A stretch of 64,000 nt of DNA from Eshraghiella sp964414835 (GTDB lineage Bacteria > Bacillota > Clostridia > Lachnospirales > Lachnospiraceae): the NCBI GenBank assembly GCA_964414835.1, contig CAYPWY010000006.1, positions 1-64,000 on the forward strand, given 5' to 3'. The notes beneath the pieces are model-generated. The model was not told the DNA's origin. It saw only the letters and a list, made by a program, of their open reading frames with translations, and did not search any database. Numbering within the stretch: position 1 is the stretch's first letter; each line of letters starts with the position of its first letter. The translations under genes were made by a program, and so were the position numbers. Positions 24,352 through 32,769 of this stretch are shown one piece after another.

Positions 24352-26081
24352 TACTGAACTCCTGTTCTATTAATCAAAGTTTCTATCATTTCACTTACTA
24401 CATTTACATATCTTGATGCTGCATTATATGCCTGCTGATACCTAATCATATTGGAAAGTTCTTCGTCTGAAGAAACTCCCATAATTTCCTGACGTCTGCT
24501 GTCAATTCCGTTAGCAAGCGTCTCCTCATTTTCCGACATGCTGCTGTATATTTTACCGGTGGTGGCAATATCAAGCGTCAGTGTCTCATAAAATTCTTCA
24601 AATGTAAGCGGATTAAGTCCGCCATTATAATATAACAAATTCTCAGAAAAAATATTAACCATCGCTTTGGCAAGGTCGTAATCATCCGCTCCGTCTTTTC
24701 GGGTGAATGCCATCTTAGAGTAGTCTTTCAATATATCATTATTAACCGAAACATTGCCAATGGAATATTCGGAAACATTCCCAAAGCTGTTGGTATTATT
24801 GCGCACATACATTGTCACGCCGTCAATAACCTGTTCTGTATATCTCTCAGTGTAATTTCTTGTAAAAAGCTCAACGCCATATGTTCCATCCTTGGCTCTT
24901 GGTGCATTTTCCACATCAAGCACCGTATAGACAGTACCGTCAGCTGCTGTATAGGTAGTCTCCGGGCAGAACAAATCGTTAATGCTCTCCATGATGCTTC
25001 CTATCAATTTATCAAAGTTAGCCATTGTGTTGACAATTATTGATGTTCCGCTGCATTCTGTATATCTTTTATATTCCGAAAGCGCATCGATATAGTCCTG
25101 GTCATTCTCTCCGTCCGCATAGTCGGCAGGGTCAGGTTCAATCATACTTGCAGCCGTTGGGGTGATTGTTCCTCTCGCTATCAGCAATCCCTTAAGTCCT
25201 CCGATGTCTGTGTTATCCTCTGTGGAAATCGGAAAACTAAGGTTATATACGGACTGATTTGCCAGCCCCGTCCATACAGGCGTCACAAAGGTAGTGCCGT
25301 CAATAAGCTCGTATCCCATATAATTAACTGAAAGGTCATCCACAAACGGTACTCCTTCCACAGAAACCTCAACAACGCCATTGGCATCCTCACTGTAAGA
25401 TATTTTACAATATGAGGAAAGTTCATCAAGCAGCAAGTCCCTCTGGTCTCTTAAGTCCATAGCCTGTTCTACTTTATTGGCTTCTATTTTGGATATGCTC
25501 TTATTAAGGTCTTTAATAAGTTCTCCTATCTGATTAATTCTGTTTATTGTACTTACAATTTCATCATTAAGCGTATTCTGATATTTGGCAAGTCCGTTAT
25601 ATATAAGCTGGGCTTTATCAAGAAACTCAACTGCGCTCTGTGCCAACGCCGCCCTTGAAACCAATTCTCCGGGAGCCTCCGCAACCTTATTGACCGAATC
25701 ACGCAAATCCGTAATTGCTTCCTGAAACGCAATACCGTCTATACCTTCTGTATTACCCATCTGGACTTCTATCTCATATACTGAATCATATAATTTTTCA
25801 TAAAAATTTTGTCTGCCATTTTCCTTACGATATGCAATATCCAAAAGAATATCTCTCACATGGCTGATTGTGGATACAGCAACTCCAAGACCGCTCTGAC
25901 CCCTGTTTACTCCTGAGGTCGTGGATACATAATTATACAGAACATCCTTATTAATAACACCCTGTCTTACATATCCTTCTGTATTTACATTGGAAAGGTT
26001 ATTCGATGTTGTATTAAGCGAATTACTACTGGTCTGGATTCCCGAAAGACCAATATATAATCCCGTCATAATGTTGCCCAT
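24351..26081 (-). CDS. flgK: hook-filament junction protein FlgK, first copy
   Basis: The protein has 576 residues with AAGGAG eight bases before the ATG. N-terminal rod/hook signature SSNSLNTTSNNLSNVNTEGYVRQ, FlgK helical domain through residue 240 (LSSYC), and C-terminal SDEELSNMIRYQQAYNAASRYVNVVSEMIETLINR. It follows flgN, the usual partner order. It is a tandem paralogue of the gene at 22726. FlgK is the first junction layer on the hook tip and needs the FlgN chaperone. Confidence 0.92.
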   Translation of the reverse strand: MGNIMTGLYIGLSGIQTSSNSLNTTSNNLSNVNTEGYVRQGVINKDVLYNYVSTTSGVNRGQSGLGVAVSTISHVRDILLDIAYRKENGRQNFYEKLYDSVYEIEVQMGNTEGIDGIAFQEAITDLRDSVNKVAEAPGELVSRAALAQSAVEFLDKAQLIYNGLAKYQNTLNDEIVSTINRINQIGELIKDLNKSISKIEANKVEQAMDLRDQRDLLLDELSSYCKISYSEDANGVVEVSVEGVPFVDDLSVNYMGYELIDGTTFVTPVWTGLANQSVYNLSFPISTEDNTDIGGLKGLLIARGTITPTAASMIEPDPADYADGENDQDYIDALSEYKRYTECSGTSIIVNTMANFDKLIGSIMESINDLFCPETTYTAADGTVYTVLDVENAPRAKDGTYGVELFTRNYTERYTEQVIDGVTMYVRNNTNSFGNVSEYSIGNVSVNNDILKDYSKMAFTRKDGADDYDLAKAMVNIFSENLLYYNGGLNPLTFEEFYETLTLDIATTGKIYSSMSENEETLANGIDSRRQEIMGVSSDEELSNMIRYQQAYNAASRYVNVVSEMIETLINRTGVQ

Positions 26082-26100
26082 TGCTGTATCTCCTTAAAAA

Positions 26101-26613
26101 TCATTGTTTTGCATCAAAGGAACCCATTGCACCATATCCATCGTCAACATAGCTGGTTCCCGAATAATTAGCTGTTGCCGGTGCCTGCTTCAAACTATGC
26201 ATGAGATTAATTTCAAACTGCACCATATCTATAGATTCCTGTAAAAGCTCTTTATTATTGTCATTGACACGTACCATATTGCTTAGAGTATTCTTAAGCT
26301 TATCATGGACACTTTTCAGTGCGTCACATTCTTTTTTCTGACCGGCAAGAAGCTGGGTCAGATATTCCAGTGTCAATATTTCAGGTTTCTTATTAAGAAC
26401 CATGGCAATATCATTGGTTGCGTCAGCTCTTTTCTTTTCAATAGCATTAATACGCTCAACAATCTGCTGCTCTTTGGCAACCATCTCATTGAGAGCATCC
26501 ACATTATTTTTTACGATAATGCCGGTTTTCTCAATTGACAGTTCCAAAAGCTTCTCGTACTCGTCATTTTCTTTTTCAAGAACATCTATGAGTGTTTCTA
26601 TTAAACTAGCCAC
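26101..26613 (-). CDS. flgN: FlgN family export chaperone
   Basis: The protein has 170 residues. It is a long helical bundle (LIETLIDVLEKENDEYEKLLELSIEK at the start) with a disordered tail after residue 145. FlgN keeps FlgK and FlgL soluble and delivers them to the export gate. Its place between flgM and flgK matches Bacillus (yvyG). Confidence 0.88.
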   Translation of the reverse strand: MASLIETLIDVLEKENDEYEKLLELSIEKTGIIVKNNVDALNEMVAKEQQIVERINAIEKKRADATNDIAMVLNKKPEILTLEYLTQLLAGQKKECDALKSVHDKLKNTLSNMVRVNDNNKELLQESIDMVQFEINLMHSLKQAPATANYSGTSYVDDGYGAMGSFDAKQ

Positions 26614-26624
26614 CTATTTGTCTC

Positions 26625-26903
26625 CTAGAAAGTTGTTGTACCATATTTTGCTGCCAGTTTCGCTGCCAGTTCATCTACGCTTACGTCATAATTTCCGGCT
26701 TCGATACGTGCTTTAACATCGGCAACCTTGTCTTCCCTGACATCCGGTGCTGCTGCGACTGCCTGTTTTGCAATATGGTAATCTCTGCCAAACTGTGATA
26801 TTTCCAGCTTATCAGTTTTTTTGGACGCTCCTGCCTTACTTGCGGCAGGTTTGCCGGAAGCCTGATATATCCGGTTAATCTGATTATAAGCATCGATTCT
26901 CAT
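26625..26903 (-). CDS. flgM: anti-sigma-28 factor FlgM
   Basis: The protein has 92 residues from the ATG behind AAGGAG; the frame opens six codons earlier. The N-terminal export part (MRIDAYNQINRIYQ) is followed by the C-terminal sigma-binding helices (DVREDKVADVKARIEAGNYDVSVDELAAKLA). FlgM holds sigma-28 inactive until the hook is finished and FlgM is exported. It is itself behind a sigma-28 type promoter, the usual feedback loop. Confidence 0.95.
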   Translation of the reverse strand: MRIDAYNQINRIYQASGKPAASKAGASKKTDKLEISQFGRDYHIAKQAVAAAPDVREDKVADVKARIEAGNYDVSVDELAAKLAAKYGTTTF

Positions 26904-26959
26904 AATTATCTCTCCTTCCATGAACAGATATTGTATAGTATCTGGAATCTATACCTTAT

Positions 26960-26986
26960 TTATCGGACTTTTTTTTAAAATACTTA
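26960..26986 (-). promoter_or_regulatory. sigma-28 promoter of the flgM operon
   Basis: Minus strand TAAG (26986-26983), 15 bases, TCCGATAA (26967-26960). It lies in the gap between yvyF and flgM, immediately after the upstream terminator. Confidence 0.78.
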
Positions 26987-27005
26987 TACCAAAAACCAAA
27001 AAAAT

Positions 27006-27035
27006 CGGATGAGACATATCCACATGCCTCATCCG
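27006..27035 (-). terminator. terminator of the comFC-yvyF transcript
   Basis: Arms CGGATGAG and CTCATCCG with a 14-base loop, followed on the minus strand by ATTTTTTT. It separates yvyF from flgM. Confidence 0.85.
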
Positions 27036-27059
27036 TCTGCTATTTGGGTAAGTACATCA

Positions 27060-27470
27060 TCAGTTATCAAGGAATCTCATTCTTGCGCCATTCCTGTCAA
27101 TCTTTACGGGAGCTTCCGTATTCTGTTTCTGATCGTAAAGGCCTCCGAAACGTTTCTGCATGGTATCCTTGCACTTAGGGCAGAATCGTCCGGATTTAAT
27201 GGTGGCGCCACATCCCTCACACTCAATTCCGATAGGTGAATCATCAGAAAAAATCAGTCTCTCTTCTCTTACCCATCGTTCAATCTGAGGAATGGTAACA
27301 TCGTTCTTCTCTGCAATTTCCGGCATCGTAGCCTTAGGATTATCTCTTATATACTCTTTGACCTGTTCAAATTTCTTCTCCAAAGCTTCCATACATGCGG
27401 GACAAAGAGGATACCCTCCTCCGATATAGTTATAAAGTCTTCCACATCCTCTGCAATTCCTTACTTCCAT
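27060..27470 (-). CDS. yvyF: YvyF/TIGR03826 flagellar-operon zinc-ribbon protein
   Basis: The protein has 136 residues. Two zinc-ribbon halves are visible: CRGC...CPAC at the start and CEGC...CPKC near residue 85-100. Between them is a small helix-turn-helix-like stretch (TMPEIAEKNDVTIPQIERWVREERL). Bacillus yvyF sits between comFC and flgM, exactly the order seen here. It is thought to be a regulator linked to flagellar genes, with the precise action not settled. Confidence 0.88.
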   Translation of the reverse strand: MEVRNCRGCGRLYNYIGGGYPLCPACMEALEKKFEQVKEYIRDNPKATMPEIAEKNDVTIPQIERWVREERLIFSDDSPIGIECEGCGATIKSGRFCPKCKDTMQKRFGGLYDQKQNTEAPVKIDRNGARMRFLDN

Positions 27471-27479
27471 TTTTGCCTC

Positions 27480-28226
27480 CTAAAATCCTCTTCCGATACA
27501 AACCACAGCAAAAAACACAAGTTCTGCGCCTTCTGCCTTCAATACCCTGGCGCACTCATCAATAGTTATCCCCGTGGTATATATATCATCTACCAAGAGT
27601 ACTTTCTTATATTTTACACTATTTTTTGCCATTTGAAAAGCATTAATTATGTTATTGCATCGTTCCCTGTCGTTAAGCTGTTTCTGCGGCACAGTGTTTT
27701 TTATACGTAAAAGGCTTGTGCTGTCAACAGGAATATTCAGCTGTGTGGACAGTTCCTTTGCCAAAACCTCTGCCTGATTATAACCTCTCTTGCGGTATTT
27801 GGAGCTGTGAAGCGGAACCGGTATTATAGCCTGCGGCTGCCACGTCTTGATTACCGGACCGTATTTTTCATTAATTATATCTGCGTAAAACACCGCATAC
27901 TCCCGTCTGTTGTTATACTTAAACGCATACATTGATTTTTTCATGGAATCAGAATACGAAAACGCCGCCACTCCCCTGTCAAAAATATGGTGATGCGTTG
28001 TACAGTCGTGGCAGAACTCCTGTTGGTCACAATCAAGCTGTTTACCGCATTTCATGCAGCATGGCTGTTTTATCTGTGATATTTTGCTCTGGCAGCCGGC
28101 ACATATGAGGGGTCTCTGTATCTGTCCCCGGGCAAAAAGTATATCATCGCAGACCGGACATCTCGGCGGATAAAGCGCATTATATATAATGGATTTGATT
28201 CTGCCCGATGCATTACTAAAATCTAT
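27480..28226 (-). CDS. comFC: ComFC-type phosphoribosyltransferase domain protein, apparent non-AUG start
   Basis: ComFC family proteins take part in DNA uptake. The PRTase core is clear: AIIPVPLHSSKYRKRGYNQAEVLAKEL and the PRPP loop VLLVDDIYTTGITIDECARVL. An ATG at 28055 would remove the N-terminal zinc finger, whose cysteines are plainly encoded upstream (PPRCPVCDDILFARG, then CAGC and PCCMKCGKQ). The frame is open to 28238 without ATG, GTG or TTG. AAGGAGG (28240-28234), located in the last codons of recD2, is followed by ATT (28229) and ATA (28226), with ATA overlapping the recD2 stop. I take the ATA, giving about 248 residues, with ATT equally possible. Translation is probably coupled to recD2. 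Confidence 0.8.
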   Translation of the reverse strand: MDFSNASGRIKSIIYNALYPPRCPVCDDILFARGQIQRPLICAGCQSKISQIKQPCCMKCGKQLDCDQQEFCHDCTTHHHIFDRGVAAFSYSDSMKKSMYAFKYNNRREYAVFYADIINEKYGPVIKTWQPQAIIPVPLHSSKYRKRGYNQAEVLAKELSTQLNIPVDSTSLLRIKNTVPQKQLNDRERCNNIINAFQMAKNSVKYKKVLLVDDIYTTGITIDECARVLKAEGAELVFFAVVCIGRGF

Positions 28227-30490
28227 AATTCTACCTCCTTAATTCTTATGGCAAGCGAAGAAAATCTCTTCTGCTCATTCCCGTTGCGTATCATATTGTA
28301 GAAGGTCTGTTCATCCCCTACAATGCAGATACATTTTCTGGCTCTTGTGACAGTGGTGTACAGAATATTCCTGTTCATAAGCATTCTGGGTCCGTCAAGC
28401 AGAGGCAGTACAACTGCCGGATACTCGCTTCCCTGTGATTTATGGACCGTGACGGCATAGGCATGTTCCAATTCATCAAGCTCTTTAAAGCTGTATGTAA
28501 CAAATCTGTTTTCCTCAAAACGTACAGTCAGCTCCGACATATATAGATTGATATTGTCAATTACACCCATGTCTCCGTTGAAAACGCCCATGCCGCTGTC
28601 CACAGGTATATTATGTCTTCCGCGTATCTCCCACGGAATCTTATAATTGTTTTTAATCTGCATAACCTTGTCGCCCTCCCTGAATATCACATCCCCGACT
28701 TCCTTTTCAACCTTCGTATCAGATGGCGGATTAAGAAACTGCTGCAATATGGAATTAAGCCGTTCCACTCCCAAATTGCCCTTGCGGGTAGGCGTCAGCA
28801 CCTGAATATCATTGGGACTTGAATCCGTATAGGCGGGAAGCTTGGTGCTGACAAGGGTTACTACTGCATTAATAATCGCATTGGCATCAGTGCGCTTAAT
28901 AAAAGGGAAATCCTTGCTTGAAGGTCCTATTTTAAACAGTTCTCCCTGATTGATTTTATGGGCGTTTACCACAATATCCCCGGCTTCCTCCTGTCGAAAT
29001 ATTTTATTGAGCTTGACTGCTTTAAATCTTTCTGATGCAATAATATCCTTCAGCACATTGCCCGGTCCCACCGACGGAAGCTGGTCAGCATCCCCCACAA
29101 GGATAAGTACTGTTCCCTCAGCAACCGCTTTGAGAAGGCTGTTCATAAGGAAAATATCAACCATGGACATTTCGTCTATTATGACCACATCTGCATCAAG
29201 AGGGTTATCCTCGTTGCGCTCAAATGCCGCATTGGCTGTTTCATCTGATAATATTCCCGAAAGTTCCAACATCCTGTGTATCGTCTGCGCCTGACATCCC
29301 GTTGTCTCTGTCATTCTTTTTGCAGCGCGGCCCGTTGGGGCAGCCAGAAGAATTTCTTTCCCTTTATGTTCAAAATACTTGATTATTGTATTTATTGTTG
29401 TAGTTTTACCTGTACCCGGCCCTCCGGTAATAATGACAACTCCGTTTTCCGCTGCAGCACGTACAGCCTGTCTCTGCATATTCTCAAGCGTTATATTTTC
29501 GTCCCTCTCAATGTAATACAAATCCGCCTCAAAACTGCGTTCATTAATAGGAATTGTCCTTTGAAGCTCCGCAAGCTTTCTCGCCACGGAAAGCTCTGTG
29601 TGATACAACGAAAAAAGGTATACCGCTTTAACCTCCTCAACCTGTCGAATCATTATTCTGCGCTCTATCACAAGTTCTGTAAGAATATCTTCGGCATCAT
29701 TAATATCAATCCCCAAAAGATTTCCTGCCTGTTCCACCAGAAGCTCCATGGGAACGTATGTATGTCCGTTTGAAGAAGCCCTTGAAAGTGTATATAATAT
29801 ACCGCTTTTTATTCTATATACCGAATCAAGCTCCATTCCCGAACTGCGTGCTATGTCGTCTGCAATTTTAAATCCGACGCCCTCTATATCATCAGCCAAT
29901 TTATAGGGATTGGTTTGTATAATATCATATACATTTTCTCCATACTGTTTATAAATCTTAACTGCCAGACTCATTCCTATCCCAATCTTACCAAGAAAAA
30001 GCATTGCGCTGCGCATTTCTTTTTTCTCTGCAACCTGGTCGGATATCTCCATAGCCATGCGCTCACTTATGCCCTTAACCTGCGCCAGCTCCTCCGGATT
30101 TTGTTCTATAACCCTGAAGGTATCCATCTTAAAATGTCTGACTATCCGCGCCGCAAGAGCGGCGCCTACTCCCTTTATTGCGCCGGAGCCAAGATACCTT
30201 TCAATCGAATCCAAATCCTCCGGCTGCGTTTCCTGATAACTTGTAACCTTAAACTGAAGTCCGTATGTGTGATGCACAGTGAAATCCCCGTTAAAAACCA
30301 CATACTCTCCTGCATTTATCAGATAAAGCGCTCCGGTACACACAAGCTCCTCATCTATATCATCCGCAAAATCAGGATTGGCATCGCGGATTCTCCGCAC
30401 TTCTTCCGAGGACAGAGTAACGTTGAGTATTGTATGCCCGTTTTCGCTGTTTGAATATATTATTTTCTCAACATATCCTTTAATTTCCAA
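28223..30490 (-). CDS. recD2: RecD2-type DNA helicase (RecD/TraA family)
   Basis: The protein has 755 residues from a TTG start. It is a 5'-3' superfamily 1B helicase of the kind that works without RecBC. Tandem helix-hairpin-helix-like repeats (GSGAIKGVGAALAARIV, VKGISERMAMEIS, IEGVGFKIADDIA) precede the motor. Walker A is GGPGTGKTTTI, Walker B VVIIDEMSMVD, and a late helicase motif is YAVTVHKSQGSEYP. It occupies the place of comFA upstream of comFC, so a role in DNA uptake or repair is possible; repair is the safer assignment. Confidence 0.93.
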   Translation of the reverse strand: MEIKGYVEKIIYSNSENGHTILNVTLSSEEVRRIRDANPDFADDIDEELVCTGALYLINAGEYVVFNGDFTVHHTYGLQFKVTSYQETQPEDLDSIERYLGSGAIKGVGAALAARIVRHFKMDTFRVIEQNPEELAQVKGISERMAMEISDQVAEKKEMRSAMLFLGKIGIGMSLAVKIYKQYGENVYDIIQTNPYKLADDIEGVGFKIADDIARSSGMELDSVYRIKSGILYTLSRASSNGHTYVPMELLVEQAGNLLGIDINDAEDILTELVIERRIMIRQVEEVKAVYLFSLYHTELSVARKLAELQRTIPINERSFEADLYYIERDENITLENMQRQAVRAAAENGVVIITGGPGTGKTTTINTIIKYFEHKGKEILLAAPTGRAAKRMTETTGCQAQTIHRMLELSGILSDETANAAFERNEDNPLDADVVIIDEMSMVDIFLMNSLLKAVAEGTVLILVGDADQLPSVGPGNVLKDIIASERFKAVKLNKIFRQEEAGDIVVNAHKINQGELFKIGPSSKDFPFIKRTDANAIINAVVTLVSTKLPAYTDSSPNDIQVLTPTRKGNLGVERLNSILQQFLNPPSDTKVEKEVGDVIFREGDKVMQIKNNYKIPWEIRGRHNIPVDSGMGVFNGDMGVIDNINLYMSELTVRFEENRFVTYSFKELDELEHAYAVTVHKSQGSEYPAVVLPLLDGPRMLMNRNILYTTVTRARKCICIVGDEQTFYNMIRNGNEQKRFSSLAIRIKEVEL

Positions 30491-30504
30491 TGTTTCTCTT
30501 CCTT

Positions 30505-30635
30505 TCTGTGTGCAAATCAGATAAATAGACCAATTTCGTATACCGGCACAGCCTGCTTTCTCCGGTCAGCTCTGTGTGCAAACCAGACAAACCGCCAATT
30601 CCGTATTCCGGCGCAGCCTGTTTTCTCCGGTCAGC
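30505..30635. repeat. two imperfect 65-66 bp tandem repeats
   Basis: Copy 1 is 30505-30570 and copy 2 is 30571-30635, both beginning TCTGTGTGCAAA and ending TTCTCCGGTCAGC. They differ at about ten positions. They fill most of the gap between the flgJ-like terminator and recD2; I see no gene or clear promoter in them. Confidence 0.8.
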
Positions 30636-30660
30636 GCAGCAGTCATCTTCATAAATAAAA

Positions 30661-30698
30661 ATAGCCGCACGGGTACCGCAAAATCCCCGAACGGCTAT
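30661..30698 (-). terminator. terminator after the flgF-flgG-flgJ genes
   Basis: Arms ATAGCCG and CGGCTAT with an inner CGGGG/CCCG pairing, followed on the minus strand by TTTTTATTT. It lies 14 bases after the rod-binding gene. Confidence 0.82.
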
Positions 30699-30712
30699 AT
30701 ATTTTGTATTAA

Positions 30713-31054
30713 TTAGAGATTATAATTTCTCTTCATCTGCTCATAAAGTGCTTTGGCAATGCCAAGTCCGTCACCGCGTTCTGTGGCAATCTCGGCATAT
30801 TCCTGATAAAGTGTGTCCTTGAACATACTCAAATACGAAGAACTGTCGTCATCATCATTAAGCATTGCCTGCTCCATTCCCTTGAATGCCTGTTCAATAA
30901 AATACGCTTCAAAGGATTTGCACGCCTCCATAAGCTCTTCATCTGTGGCATTAGAATAATCCGTATTGGAGAGCTTGTCTTTAAGCCCTTCCGTTGCCGA
31001 TGAATAATTTCCGCTGGTATATATATTTGACAATCCGCTAATCACATCACTCAT
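30713..31054 (-). CDS. flgJ: FlgJ-type rod-binding domain protein
   Basis: The protein has 113 residues and consists only of the FlgJ N-terminal rod-binding domain (DEELMEACKSFEAYFIEQAFKGM, then YLSMFKDTLYQEYAEIATERGDGLGIAKALYEQM). It has no peptidoglycan hydrolase domain, as is common in Gram-positive bacteria. It likely helps assemble the distal rod with FlgF and FlgG, encoded just upstream. Confidence 0.88.
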   Translation of the reverse strand: MSDVISGLSNIYTSGNYSSATEGLKDKLSNTDYSNATDEELMEACKSFEAYFIEQAFKGMEQAMLNDDDDSSSYLSMFKDTLYQEYAEIATERGDGLGIAKALYEQMKRNYNL

Positions 31055-31068
31055 ATGCTATTCTCCTA

Positions 31069-31881
31069 TTATCTGAGCTGGTTTGCCTGACTAAGCATAT
31101 CATCTGACGCCTGAATTGCCTTAGAGTTCAATTCATATGCTCTCTGGGCAATAATCATATTAACCATCTCATCCGCAACCTGAACATTAGAGCCTTCTAC
31201 ATATCCCTGCTTTAATGTGCTTCTCTTAAGAGCAGGATTCTCCGCTTCTTCAACAGCCGGACCGGAAGCATCTGTCACTTTATACATAGTATTGCCTACA
31301 CTGTCAAATCCGGCAGGATTAGTAACCTGATATATACCAATCCTTATTCCAAGGCTTTGAAGATTATTATTCTCATCAGGATAACATACTGTTCCGTCAG
31401 ATGTTACCTGAATTTGGGATGTCTCATATGTAGAGTCAAATTCAATCGGCATCCCGTCGGAATCAAGCACAGGATAGCCCTCCTGTGTACAAAGCATAAA
31501 TCCCGTTGAAGATACCGCCATCTGAAAATCACCATTACGTGTATAATATGTATTACCATCTGCGCCCTGCACCGCAAAAAAGCCATCGCCCTCAATTCCA
31601 AAGCCAAAATCATTGGCGGTCTCAAGCATGGAGCCCTGGGTAAATCTGGTAGTTATGGATGCATTACGCGTACCTGTTCCAACCTGCGCGCCTATCGGCT
31701 TATAATCACCGTTGGCACTTGTTGAACGTGTCTGTAATGTCTGATATAAAAGCGATTTAAATTCCGCCGTAGATGTTTTATAACCCGTTGAATTAACATT
31801 TGCCAAATTGTTGGAAATGACATCCAGATTAGTCTGCTGTGCTTTCATTCCTGAAGCCGCAGTATATAACGCTCTCATCAT
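31069..31881 (-). CDS. flgG: flagellar distal rod protein FlgG (FlhP-like)
   Basis: The protein has 270 residues beginning MMRALYTAASGMKAQQTNLDVI with the SNNLANVNSTGYK rod/hook signature, the central GIEGDGFFAV fold, and the C-terminal LKQGYVEGSNVQVADEMVNMIIAQRAYELNSKAIQ. FlgG builds the distal rod through the cell wall. It is second of the two rod genes next to mbl, the flhP position of Bacillus. Confidence 0.93.
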   Translation of the reverse strand: MMRALYTAASGMKAQQTNLDVISNNLANVNSTGYKTSTAEFKSLLYQTLQTRSTSANGDYKPIGAQVGTGTRNASITTRFTQGSMLETANDFGFGIEGDGFFAVQGADGNTYYTRNGDFQMAVSSTGFMLCTQEGYPVLDSDGMPIEFDSTYETSQIQVTSDGTVCYPDENNNLQSLGIRIGIYQVTNPAGFDSVGNTMYKVTDASGPAVEEAENPALKRSTLKQGYVEGSNVQVADEMVNMIIAQRAYELNSKAIQASDDMLSQANQLR

Positions 31882-31935
31882 AGTTCAATCGTTCTCCTTC
31901 CATAGCAAATACATTCTAAAATGCATCTGCCGGTA

Positions 31936-32706
31936 TTAAAGCTGTCCTAATGCAACAGATTTCTCAAGTGTCTCATCAACGGCACGTATAACTCGCTGAT
32001 TACTCTCATAATCTCTTGTAATAGTAATCAGTTCCACCATCTCCGATACAATGTTCACATTGGAAGCCTCAAGGTATCCCTGATACACTTTGCAGCCGGC
32101 GTCCTTGGTTGTTGCACCGTCAATGGCGATATACATATTCTCACCGAATTTCTCAAGATAGTCATAGTCCTCAAAATCAACGAGCTGGAATTGTCCAATC
32201 ACCTGCCCGTCTGCTGTTATTCTTCCCGATTCATCAACAGAAATGCTGACGCCCTCAGGGATAACTATGAGTCCGCCATCTTCAGCCAAAACGAAATCGC
32301 CATCCTTGGTCACTAATACTCCGTCAGAGTTGACAGTAAAATTACCGTCTCTCGTATAACGGATTGATTCATTTCCGTTTTTATCAGCGTAGGATATTGC
32401 AAAGAATCCATTCCCATTCAATGCCATGTCGTAAACCTGTCCGGTTTCCTCAAGATTACCGTCAGTGTAATCGGTATAGCTTTCCCCAACCTTAACTCCT
32501 AAGCTCATCTTGCCTATCTGCTGAGGGATATAATGTACCGAACTATCGTTAATCTTGATTCCGTAAACCGAATCAAAGCTCTGCGACGTAGAGCCTTCTC
32601 TTTTATAAGCTGTTGTATCAGAATTGGCCATATTGTTAGTTATAACATCCAGTCTGTTCATCTGATGAACCATACCTGTGCTTGCTGTGTATAAACTTCT
32701 AACCAT
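31936..32706 (-). CDS. flhO: flagellar rod protein FlgF/FlhO-like
   Basis: The protein has 256 residues from the ATG behind GAGGAG; a TTG nine bases upstream is within the spacer. It has MVRSLYTASTGMVHQMNRLDVI, TNNMANSDTTAYKRE, ALNGNGFFAI and a C-terminal YQGYLEASNVNIVSEMVELITITRDYESNQRVIR. It is a paralogue of the FlgG downstream and lies next to mbl, as flhO does in Bacillus. Distinguishing FlgF from FlgG by sequence alone is uncertain. Confidence 0.9.
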   Translation of the reverse strand: MVRSLYTASTGMVHQMNRLDVITNNMANSDTTAYKREGSTSQSFDSVYGIKINDSSVHYIPQQIGKMSLGVKVGESYTDYTDGNLEETGQVYDMALNGNGFFAISYADKNGNESIRYTRDGNFTVNSDGVLVTKDGDFVLAEDGGLIVIPEGVSISVDESGRITADGQVIGQFQLVDFEDYDYLEKFGENMYIAIDGATTKDAGCKVYQGYLEASNVNIVSEMVELITITRDYESNQRVIRAVDETLEKSVALGQL

Positions 32707-32769
32707 TTGTCTCAACTCCTCGCTTATAAATATTATATATAGAAAAAAATTTCCGTATATTCAGTATAA

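Noticed and set aside
28056..28230. Gap between comFC and recD2 as non-coding
   Set aside because: The comFC frame continues through it and encodes the zinc-finger cysteines.
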